Of a DNA stretch of 31,660 bases, positions 18,872-29,300 are shown piece after piece. The stretch is from Stentor coeruleus (taxonomy: Eukaryota > Ciliophora > Heterotrichea > Heterotrichida > Stentoridae), in contig MPUH01000856.1 in assembly GCA_001970955.1 (NCBI GenBank), forward strand, positions 1 through 31,660. The letters are read 5' to 3'. The position numbers and the translations under genes were made by a program. Numbering within the stretch: the stretch's first letter is position 1; every line of letters begins with the position of its first letter. Under the pieces are notes generated by a model, which worked only from the letters and a program-made list of their open reading frames with translations, had not been told where the DNA came from and ran no database searches.

Positions 18872-21800
18872 TTAAGCTGAAGTGAATTCTAAATTATGTC
18901 CTCGTTTGACTTGTACAGCATTTTGAACAAATTTCAGTGCAATTTTTTTCTCGTAAATTTTCCATTTTATATTCAGCCCCATAGCAAGTTGAATAACACA
19001 AATAAAAAACTGTATAAATAAACATAAAACAATATTCCCTATAATAATAATTTCAATGATATTTTTAGCTGTATCACTAATATCAAATAAAAACGTAAAT
19101 GATAATGAAAAAAATAACAAAGTTGCTAATTCACTTATAAAATAAGAAAAAAGAACAAGTTTACTTGTAAAAGATCTATAGCATGTTAGATACATTAAAA
19201 AGAGAAAAGAAAAGCAAATATTTAGTGATCCTTGAAAGTAAAGGAAATTATTTAAGTAAACTTGGGCTATAACATAAATAAACCTTCTAATGAAAAAAAA
19301 CAAATAAAACTGGGATCCCCAAAAACTATTGATTTTTTTTAGTTCCTCATATAAACATCCCCATCTTGACATAAATTCCCTTTTTCTTTCAATAATTTCA
19401 GGCTTATTCAAACAGCATCCAACAAATAATAATGGCAAAGTTAAGACAAATAAAATCTGATTAGAAAATACTGCAAAAAATGCTGCTGAAAGTAAATTAA
19501 AATAACCTTGGTAAGGCTTATTAACAGACTAAATATAATTTACTGAGTGGAGTTGAATAAACGCTGCTATTCCAATATCTAGATAACTTTGTATCCAGAA
19601 TCTTATAAAAAATGAATATCTGTAGTTCTTAAGGATTTTACTTGCTTTTTTATTCAAACCCAACATATTCAATCTACGAATCATAAAAAGTACAGGAACT
19701 ACTAAAATTCCAACAAATAAAAATACAAAAAAAGGCCAAGTATTTATCCAAAACATCGAAGTCTCAATCCCTGATTCTAAAGCTTGATCATAAGGGCTTG
19801 AAGTTGCATTTTTGGAAAAAATGAGCTCTGAGAGATTTGGGATAATATTAAATCCTCCTAAAGCTTTTAAAAATCCTCTAATCCCTGGAGTTAAAGGATT
19901 TTTACTTAAAATAAAATATTGTATAAGCTGAATTGTATTAATAAGCATCCAAGCTGTAGCAGGATTACTAAGTATAGCACAAAATATAGCACTATTAACT
20001 GTAACTTGAGTAGCAGCCTCAGTACGTTGAACAATTTCTTTAGTTAAAGGGTTTATAATAAATGGTATATACTCATAAAGACTACAATTATAAGTATAAA
20101 TATCAAGTTGTTTATTATTTTCACTATAAATAATATTAGTTTCTATAATAAGTTCAAGTATAGTATCAGTTTTTATATACTCTATAAATATTGGCGTTAT
20201 AAGAATTGAATTGTTGCTTATTTTTGTATATATATAAGTTGTTGAGATTATATTAGGTATTATAATTGAATAATTGTAATCTGTTAAAGGGTTTTCTGGA
20301 TTCTCAGTAAAAGTTAGTAGGAGTTTGTTAAGGGAATTTATTTTGAGATTTGCAGAAAAATAGTCGCCTATACAGTGATTAGATTGATATTTAAATCCTT
20401 TTTTACATTTGCAGGTGTTGTTGTGTAGAAGCTCAGAATTAGATTCACAGATATCACATGTTGATGATGAGTTGCAGGATGTGCATAAAGTTATGCAGTT
20501 GTAACAGGAACTTTTTTCATAAAACATTGACACTTTGCATGAGTTGCAGTAATTGTTGTTTAAGATTACATCATTTTTACATTCAATACAGCCATCTTCC
20601 ATTTCATTATTGCATTCTTTACATGAACTATGACAAGCTTTACATCTAAATATCCCATCTGTACTTTTTTCCATAAAATATCCTGATTGGCATAAACATT
20701 CATTTCCATCAAAATCTGAGTAATCAGGACAAATACATTTACCATCTACTAAATTTGTATAATTATAATAACATTCTAAACATTCATCCACACTTAAACA
20801 TGATTTGCAAGTCTCATTACAAGCATCACAAACTAAATCTGTACTATTTGAACTATTATAATTAGAATAATATCCATCTTTGCATTTACATAACATCCCA
20901 AAAGGTTCAGAATTTTGATCTTTACATGCAAGGCAAGAGTTTTCATTACAAACAATGCAATTATCATTACAAGGTAAACATAAATATGGAAATATAAATT
21001 CATTCTTATAATATCCAGAATCACATGAGCATCCTTGAGTGTTATTATTAGGAGATGAATTTAACACAATACAAGTATCGCAAATATCTCCTTGTGAACA
21101 AGTTAAACATTCTTCATTGCAAATTAAACATGATTCATTACTAATAAGGTTATTTCCATAATACCCATTATTACAAAAACATCCTCCTGTTGTATTAGGA
21201 GAAGCATTTAAAGATATGCAAGTATCACAAATATCAGCAGATGAACAAGTTTTACATTCATTAAAACAAGATTTACATGAATCATTACTTGTAAGTTTAC
21301 TTCCATAATACCCATTATCACATGAACAACCTTGAATATTATTAGGAGATGCGTTAAAAGTTATACAAGTTTCGCAAATATCTGTTTGTGAGCATGTTAA
21401 ACATTCTTCAAAACAAGTTATACAAGAATCATTACTTATAAGAGTATCTCTATAGTATCCATCATTACAAATACAACCTTGAATATCATCTGGATATGAA
21501 TTTAATGCAATACAAGTATCGCAAATATCAGCAGATGAGCAAGTTTTACATTCATTAAAACAAACTGAGCAGGAATCATTACTTGTAAGTGTGTTTCCAT
21601 AGTACCCATCATTGCAGAAACAACCTTTTGTTACGTTAGGGAAAGCATTTAATGCAATACAAGTATCGCAAATATCAGCTTCAGAGCAAGTTTTACATTC
21701 ATCAAAGCAAGTTAAGCATGAATCATTACTTGTAAGTGTGTTTCCATAGTATCCATCATTGCAAAAACAACCTTTTGTTGCATTAGGGAAAGCATTTAAT

Positions 21801-23299
21801 GCAATACAAGTATCGCAAATATCAGTAGATGAGCAAGTTTTACATTCTTCAAAGCAAGATGAGCATGAATCATTACTTGTAAGTGTACTTCCATAGTATC
21901 CATCATTGCAGAAACAACCTTTTGTTACATTAGGGAAAGCATTTAATGCAATACAAGTATCGCAAATATCAGCAGATGAACAAGTTTTGCATTCTTCAAA
22001 GCAAGCTGAGCAGGAATCATTACTTATAAGCATACTTCCATAGTATCCATCATTGCAAATACAACCTTGATTATCATCCGGATATGAATTTAATGCAATA
22101 CAAGTATCGCAAATATCAGCATCAGAACAAATTTCGCATTCTTCAAAGCAAGCTAAACAAGAATCTTCATTAATAAGATTACTACCATAGTATCCATCTA
22201 AGCATTCACATCCTATATTTGATTTAGGTTTAGAATTATTTGCAATGCAGGTCAAACATTTATCAGCCTCATCACAAGTTTTGCATTCTGAGTTACAAGA
22301 AAGACATAAGTCATCAGATCTATAAAATCCATCTTCACATACACAGTCAGTAGAATTACTAACACAATTTTCTGGACACCAGCAAATAACTTCATTATTT
22401 TCTATAATACAAGATTTTTCATTACATTTGCAATCCAAGCATAAACTTCCTAAGCATCCATAATCGCAATTTATTGGACAACTGATATTAGCCCCATTTT
22501 TAAACCAATCTATTTCTTCAGAAATGCAATATGTTAAGCCATTTTCTTTAATACCATTACATTCTTTAGGACATGTATCTACCAAACAATCCCCAATAGG
22601 ATAATCTAATTCGACAAAATCAGATTGGATAATAATATCACTATATAATATAAAAGACCACATATATCCATTCATTGAAGGTCCACCATTGATTCCACCG
22701 ATATATGTTTTAGGAGAAGTAGTTTGATCTATAAATGTAAAATTTCCTTCATAATAGTTAGAAATTTCACCATTTGTATATAAGGTAACTTTATTAGGCT
22801 CAATAGTGACAACAAGATATACCCATATTTCTATGTAAATAATACCTAAAAGGAAAGTTTTATCCCCACCTAATATAACTGAAGTGCCTGAACTTAAGAC
22901 AATTTTTAATAATGGTGAGAAGTTATCGTGAAATTTCAATTTGAGGTTTGTTTTTCTATGAAATATTACAGATTTCTCGACGATTAATAACATTACCCAT
23001 GTTGACATTGAGAATTTTTCTGGAAAAATGTAAGTTTGATTATTATTGTATTCATTAGGCATCATAAGAATATGATAATCATAGTTAGAAACTTTACCTA
23101 AAGGAAAATAAGCACCTCGATCTGTTGGTATTGTATCATAAGAATCTATTGTTGAATTATCACCATTCACAGCATGCATACCATTGCCAGAGTAGTCAAT
23201 AATTTTCTGCCCAAAGTTTTTCCCAAGGCGATAATCAATTAAAATACTCCCATAGCAATGTATTACACATAAAACTAAGATCCTTAGAACCTTGTCCAT
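18872..23299 (-). CDS. LamG-like / Cys-rich repeat / multi-TM surface protein, copy 1
   Basis: Three exons (23299-19544, 19528-19472, 19456-18872) join in frame to 1465 residues. Residues 1-17 form a signal peptide (LRILVLCVIHCYG). A LamG/concanavalin-like domain covers about 20-230, with the typical DYSGNGMHAVNG start. Then come about ten 49-residue Cys-rich units (consensus GYYG-x-L-x-S-N-D-S-C-x2-C-x2-E-C-x2-C ... C-x2-C ... GC-x-C), comparable to furin-like/EGF-like repeats. The last 370 or so residues hold about eight hydrophobic segments. The whole resembles multi-TM Cys-rich surface proteins abundant in ciliates, possibly TRP-like at the C-terminus, but that comparison is from memory. 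A large lectin-like, disulphide-rich ectodomain on a polytopic membrane base suggests a cell-surface receptor or adhesion protein; the ligand is unknown. It is divergent from GTPase-like copy C. Confidence 0.87.
19457..19471 (-). other. 15-nt intron (second intron, surface protein copy 1)
   Basis: Sense sequence GTATTTTCTAATCAG. It is not required to keep the frame open, but it sits exactly where the paralogue has an obligatory intron, and both middle exons are then 57 nt. The identification is by conserved position. Confidence 0.75.
19529..19543 (-). other. 15-nt intron (first intron, surface protein copy 1)
   Basis: Sense sequence GTAAATTATATTTAG, with an in-frame TAG at its end. Removing it fuses the two membrane-domain frames. 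The position matches the intron at 30209-30223 in the paralogue. Confidence 0.92.
20860..22340 (-). repeat. 147-bp tandem repeats encoding Cys-rich units (copy 1)
   Basis: About ten units of 49 codons. Central units are spaced exactly 147 bp apart (for example the same motif at 21621, 21768 and 21915) and are nearly identical, indicating recent homogenisation. Coordinates of the array ends are approximate, because outer units are more diverged. Confidence 0.88.
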
Positions 23300-24230
23300 A
23301 TTTATAATAAGCTTTCAGGGATTATTTCTTTCTAATTTTATATCTGTTCAAAGCTGAATACAATTTTTTTTAGGATTCAATCGAAAATAAGACTTTTTGT
23401 GGATTTTTTATTAAATAGACTTGGATTAACTTTAGTTGGTATCTTAAAATGATGTAAGGTATGAAAGATTTGATTGTTATATTAGACAAATATTAGTTTT
23501 GATGAAAATAGTTTATTAGAAACTCGTTTAAGAATAAAATTTGATTACTTTAGTATAATTATAACTAAATTTTAATAATATCTATTAGATTTGAAACGAT
23601 ATTAGGAATAATTTTTCAAATTTTGGGGAAAAATGAATACTTTCATGTTATATTTATGTAGGCTTATTTACGATAAATTATAGTACTTTGAAGCTTTTAT
23701 ATGATTTTAACCAACTATTATCCTCATATCATAAATAAAGGTACTTGGATTTAAAATATTTAGTTTATATATTTATACTGATAATTGCTCGCTAGTATGA
23801 TGATTTAAAACAACCTAGGACAGCTAAATACAATTTTAAAGGACTTCTTAGCCTACAATTAATATGAGGTTAAAGATTTCACACTCAATTCCAACAAAAA
23901 AAAAATTATCTAGTTCCCTTTGAAATTAAGATAATATATTTTATTAAATATGATAAGATTAAATTCGAACTTGAGTCATCAGTTTTTCTCTTTAGCTGAA
24001 TAATTCTCTATGAAATTATAGAATTTATACTTTAAATCTCATCATCTTTTTGGAATTTTTTTTTTCTCATAATTTTAGCCTTATTAGCTGTCTTTTAAAA
24101 TATTTTACTTTATATAAGTGAGCATTTATCAGATTTAAAAATTAAAAACTTACTTATTGGCTAAATGATCACTACTAAAAGCCCTAATTAAAAACTATTC
24201 CCCATTACAAAATAAAATTTGTAGACATAA
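23300..24230. promoter_or_regulatory. Divergent intergenic region
   Basis: 931 bp between the surface protein copy 1 (minus) and GTPase-like copy C (plus), presumably holding both promoters. The first half is rather G-rich on the plus strand and the second half is mixed. No ORF, tRNA or repeat recognised. Confidence 0.4.
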
Positions 24231-25628
24231 ATGGGTACTAAAGACTTTCCGAAATTGCAAGTTCTGCTTGAGCATTTCGATGAAAACCCTGAATTGATGA
24301 CTTCTTCTAAAGACAAAGATATAATATTAGTTTTAGGCAAAAAGGATAGTGGGAAAAGCACTTTTGTAAATTCTCTAGGGGAGATTCCCCTTCAAGCTAC
24401 AAAAGATAACAAAATCATACTTAAAGAACCAAACTATCCAAAAGCTATGAAAATTGGGTCAGAAACTTTATTTCCTAGATATTTATCAGCATTTAATCAT
24501 GTGATTTATGATTTCCCACATATGACAGATGATGATACTAACCTTGAGAATTTTATTAACATATGCATCGCAAAACATTTAGCGGAATTAGCAAAATCAT
24601 TGATAATCATTTTTACATTTAATCAAGAAGATTACTCATCAGAGAAATACGAAGACATTCAATCTTCAGTCAATTTCGCCAGCAAGTTATTTCCAAGAAA
24701 TCAAATTCATGAATTTAGTATTTTTGTTATAACAAAAAGCTATGAAATAAACGCTCAAGAACAATTTCTGTCTTTGTTAACAAAAAAGAACGATCAAGAT
24801 TTTGTCTTGCCCTTAATCAATAAAAATAGACTATTTAGTATGCCTAAGCCTGTTAATGGTATATTAATGCAAAACAACACTTCTCTAATAAATGAAATCG
24901 GTAAAATAGTGAGCCTTAGCATATTAAATCCTAGTCTAAACTTATTTTATACAACAGACTCACCAATGTTTGAATTTATAGAAGTATGCAATGATTATTT
25001 AGAAAGTAATAGACTTAATAAAATCTCAAGGTTGAATGTGGACTCGCAAATAACTGATCTTACAAACACTATAATAAAAGTTCAAGAAAATTTAGAAGCT
25101 AGAGTTGAACATATACAAAATTCTCTTTTTACTATAAATTATAGTTCTGAAAGCGAAGAGGAGAAAAAAGATGATATTAAAGATGATGATGATGATGATG
25201 ATGATGAAGATTTTGCTATTTATTTTAGACGATATGGGTCTATGAAAAGTAGAAATTCAATAGAGTCTTTTACATTTGAAAGCTCATTAACAAAGCAGTT
25301 ATCTTTTGTCAGATCAAATGTTTATTTTATAAGATGTATTGCAAATGATGCTTTTATCTATATGTCTATGGAAAAAGAAGGAGGAGATAGACTTGCTAAA
25401 GCAATAAATGAATTAAACAGTGAGTCTTTGTTTAGTATAAGATTAACTGATCAAGGTTATCTTATACAAAATATACAGACTAGTTGCTATTTATTTGTCA
25501 CTAAAGTTTATAAGAGAAATGATTCTTATGTTGTTGAAGGATCGAGTAAGTATGATAGTAAAAGTTATTTTGAAATTGAGGAGAAAAATGATGGGTGCTA
25601 TGTATTGAAAAAAAAATATAAAAATTAG
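24231..25628 (+). CDS. P-loop GTPase-like / acidic linker / truncated trefoil-like protein, copy C
   Basis: A 465-residue paralogue of copies A and B, more diverged. The Walker A motif is GKKDSGKST (36-44). The switch II region reads DFPH (94-97) and a possible G4 site ITKS (167-170). The helix FNQEDYSSEKYEDIQ replaces SQDELSAEKGK. The linker is short and acidic, with a run of nine Asp (318-326) encoded by a GAT microsatellite, instead of the coiled coil of A or the 17-mer repeats of B. Only two C-terminal repeats are present (GGDRLAKA; NDSYVVEG). The frame stops at TAG where the third repeat would begin; just after the stop, codons read YVYISD, resembling the FLFLSD start of repeat 3 in B. 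It therefore appears to have lost its third lobe by a nonsense change. A broken duplicate of its C-terminal half lies at 31205. Confidence 0.82.
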   Translation: MGTKDFPKLQVLLEHFDENPELMTSSKDKDIILVLGKKDSGKSTFVNSLGEIPLQATKDNKIILKEPNYPKAMKIGSETLFPRYLSAFNHVIYDFPHMTDDDTNLENFINICIAKHLAELAKSLIIIFTFNQEDYSSEKYEDIQSSVNFASKLFPRNQIHEFSIFVITKSYEINAQEQFLSLLTKKNDQDFVLPLINKNRLFSMPKPVNGILMQNNTSLINEIGKIVSLSILNPSLNLFYTTDSPMFEFIEVCNDYLESNRLNKISRLNVDSQITDLTNTIIKVQENLEARVEHIQNSLFTINYSSESEEEKKDDIKDDDDDDDDEDFAIYFRRYGSMKSRNSIESFTFESSLTKQLSFVRSNVYFIRCIANDAFIYMSMEKEGGDRLAKAINELNSESLFSIRLTDQGYLIQNIQTSCYLFVTKVYKRNDSYVVEGSSKYDSKSYFEIEEKNDGCYVLKKKYKN

Positions 25629-26322
25629 TATGTTTATATATCTGATAATAAGAGTTTATCAAGATCTCATTTGGTTTTGACTAAACAGGCGATATTAGAC
25701 AATTTATACTTTTATATTAAATCGTCGCTTCAGATATAGTTAAGTAGTTTAAGATAAGTAGGTTTAAGTAGAAAGAGTGGATTAGAAAGTTTTTACTGAA
25801 GAAATAGGCTGATTTTTATTTAAAGAGTTTAATGGATGTTAAATAATTATAAAAAATAACCTAATACTGATGTTGGGACGAGGTGTGGTAAATAATTGCG
25901 ATGATAGCTTGAAATCTATAGTCGCATGAATAAATGTAAAAATGCAGCTCATCAATAGCTTGCAATCCATAGTTACATTATCAAAAGTGAAGGGAAAAAA
26001 AAGCTTTACAATTACTTGACAACTCTCTTAGCATTTTCGATTTAGAATCTTATACTATAGCTTTATCTCAGAACGATTCATATTATTTTTTACTACACAG
26101 CATATGATGTGAAAAAATTGAGATAATTATAGCTTCAGCTTAATGTATGCGAATTGAATATCATTAAGAAAATTTTTGATATAATAAATCTAGGCGAATG
26201 AGTTTTTATAATACAGATATATTAAATGCTAGATAGAAGCTTATTGTTTTATAAAAATCTTTAAAACATAGAGCGATTTATAAAATTAAGCTATTTGAAT
26301 AGAGTTTATTCTAATACAAATT
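25629..26322. other. Intergenic with a possible third-lobe remnant and a short direct repeat
   Basis: The first few codons after the copy C stop resemble the start of the missing third trefoil repeat, then similarity fades. At 25901-25927 and 25951-25978 there are imperfect copies of a roughly 25-nt element (20 of 25 match), starting 50 nt apart. No gene was recognised. The last part should hold the promoter of the next gene. Confidence 0.45.
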
Positions 26323-29300
26323 ATGGTTGGCTTATATGGAGCTTTTATTATGCTTGGAGTTGTAAATTCAGCCACTGTGCTTGAGTATCGCTTATACAAA
26401 AACTTTGGACAAATTATATACGACTATTCTGGTAACAATTTTCATGGGGTTAATGGAAAAAGTTATCTAACAACAGATAAGGACGCAATTCCTACTGATC
26501 GTGGGGCCTATTTCGCAAAAGATGTTGAAAATCAAGTTAAAATCCCATCAAATGATTACGTTTCTCTAGAATACTATCCTACTATTAATCTTTCGATAGC
26601 ATTCTGGACAATGGTTACCGATTCTTACGACATGGTCCTTTTCCGAAGAGATTGCAAATGCGGTCAAATAAAAATAAAAAAAGCCATTCCAAGCTCGAGT
26701 GCATGGACTAAAATCATAAGTAAAAACTATGATCCTAAAGCTGAATTCGGTCCTAAAGATAATTTTCTCTCAGGTAAATTTTATTTAGCCAAATGGTACT
26801 TTATTGCTGTAACTTTTGAAGGAACTAATTTTAATTATTATATAAACGGGGTTTCGTAAATTTATCTTAGAATGAATGAAATTTATACTGAAGATGGACC
26901 ATGCAATACTTATATTGGGTCTAAGGATGGAGGTAATTCAATAGAAGGATTCATGTGGTGGTTTGCTATTTTTAATCATATTATAAATTGTGCTGATTAT
27001 TATGAGCAAAACTATAGCCCTGGTAACTGTCTTGTAAGTACATGCCCATCTTCTTGTGATTCTGGAATAAAACAAGATGGAAAAACTTCTTGCATATCAA
27101 CAAACATGATACCAACTCAAAACGGAGCAGGGAGTAGTTGCCCTACTGATTGTGCTTATGGTTGTTCAGGAACCACATGCTTGTCTTGTAATTGCGATAG
27201 TAAAAGCTGTATTTTAAATGAAAACTCAGTTACATGTTTATGCCCAGATACAGCAACAGCATCTTCAACTGCATGTTTATGCCAAAGCGGTTATTATTTT
27301 ATGTTCAACAGTTGTGTAAAATGTTTTAATGAATGCTTAACATGTACTAATGATTTTTTATGTAGTACTTGCATTGATTCTCATGCAAGTCCAACACAAA
27401 ATTTTGGATGCCTTTGCAATAATGGGTATTATAATACAACAGCTTTAACTATTAATGGAAATTGTCTTTCTTGTTATAGTGAATGCGCTACTTGTTCTCA
27501 GATTGATTTGTGCTTAACATGTTATGCATTAAACTCATCACCAAATTTAGTAAAAGGTTGTACTTGCAATAAAGGATACTATGGAACAAGTTTAACTAGT
27601 TCCAATTCATGTATTTTATGCAATAGTGAATGCAGTGAATGCACTCAAGCCAATTTATGTACCGTCTGCAAAGCTAATAATGCAAGCCCATCATTAACAT
27701 CTGGATGCACTTGCAATAAAGGATACTATGGAGTAAGTTTAACTAGTACCAATTCATGTATTTTATGCAATAATGAATGTAGTGAATGCACTCAAGCTAA
27801 TTTATGCACCGTCTGCAAAGCTGAAAATGCAAGCCCATCATTAACATCTGGATGCACTTGCAATCAAGGCTATTACGGTAGCACCTTAACATCTTCAACT
27901 TCATGCAATTTATGCAATAATGAATGCAGTGAATGCACTCAAGCCAATTTATGTACCGTCTGCAAAGCTGGAAATGCAAGCCCATCATTAACATCTGGAT
28001 GCACATGTAATCAAGGCTATTACGGTGCCACCTTAATATCTTCAACTTCATGCAGTCTTTGTTTTAATGAATGTTTAACTTGTAGTAATGAAAAAATATG
28101 CTTATCATGCATATCTTTAAACTCTTCTCCAAATGATACTGAAGGCTGCTCATGTAATAATGGTTATTATGGAAGCATATTAACTAAAGATAATTCTTGT
28201 AAAGCTTGTTCTGAAGAATGCAAAACTTGTAATAATAAAACTGGATATTGTTTAAGTTGTGTTGATAGAAATGCAACTCCTAATGGACAAGGATGTTCTT
28301 GTAATGAAGGATATTATGGAGAGAATTTGATAAATGATGGTAGTTGTAAAATATGCTACAGTGATTGTAAGACTTGTGAGAAGGACTTGATTTGCTTAAA
28401 ATGTAAAGATTCAAATGCTAGCCCAGATGATAATAAAGGATGTTTATGCAAAGATGGATATTATGGAGTTGATTTATCCAGCAATAATGGATGCTATAAA
28501 TGCCATCAAGAATGCTCAACATGTGTNATGTGTACAAGATCGACTTTGCAAAAGTTGTATATCTTTAAATGCAATCCCATCAACAACTGGAGGATGTAAT
28601 TGCATTGATGGATATTATGGTGTTAATTTGGTTTCATCTGATTCTTGTAATAAATGCAGTAATGGGTGCTTATTATGTAATCTTAATCAATGTTTAAAAT
28701 GCGCTGATTCATATGCTATAGTTCAAGGAACTCAATGCCAATGTAAAGATGGATATTACAATGATTCTAATAATGATGAAATTAAATGTAGACCTTGTCA
28801 TAATTCATGTAAAAAATGTAGTTCTTATAATCACTGCTTAGAATGCGTTATTACTAATTCTGTTAATTTAGAAGGTGTATGCAATTGTACTGAAAATTCA
28901 TATATAGAAAATGATAGTTGTAAATGCTTTGATAGTTTTTATGGAAAGTTTATTGGAGAAGATTATAAATGTTATGCTTGTGATTCAAGTTGTGCTACTT
29001 GTAATGGAGGACTTTATAATGAGTGTATAAGTTGTAATTCACCAGTTTTGATATCTAAAGATAACTCGTGTACATCATGCTCTATTGGTATGTTTTTTAG
29101 CTCTGGTACTTGCATAAATTGTTTAAGTCCATGTTTAGAATGTGTGTCGTATGATGAGTGTTTGGCTTGCGATGAAAAATATACACTGACTTCGAGTAAT
29201 AAATGTGTTAAAAATTGTAAAACTGGATATTATTTAAATGCTTCACACTGCGAAAAATGCTCTAATCTCTGTACTAAATGTACAAATTCTGAGCAATGCA

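Noticed and set aside
20860-22340. CRISPR-like or satellite array
   Set aside because: The repeats are 147 bp, have no spacers and are continuous coding sequence for Cys-rich protein units.
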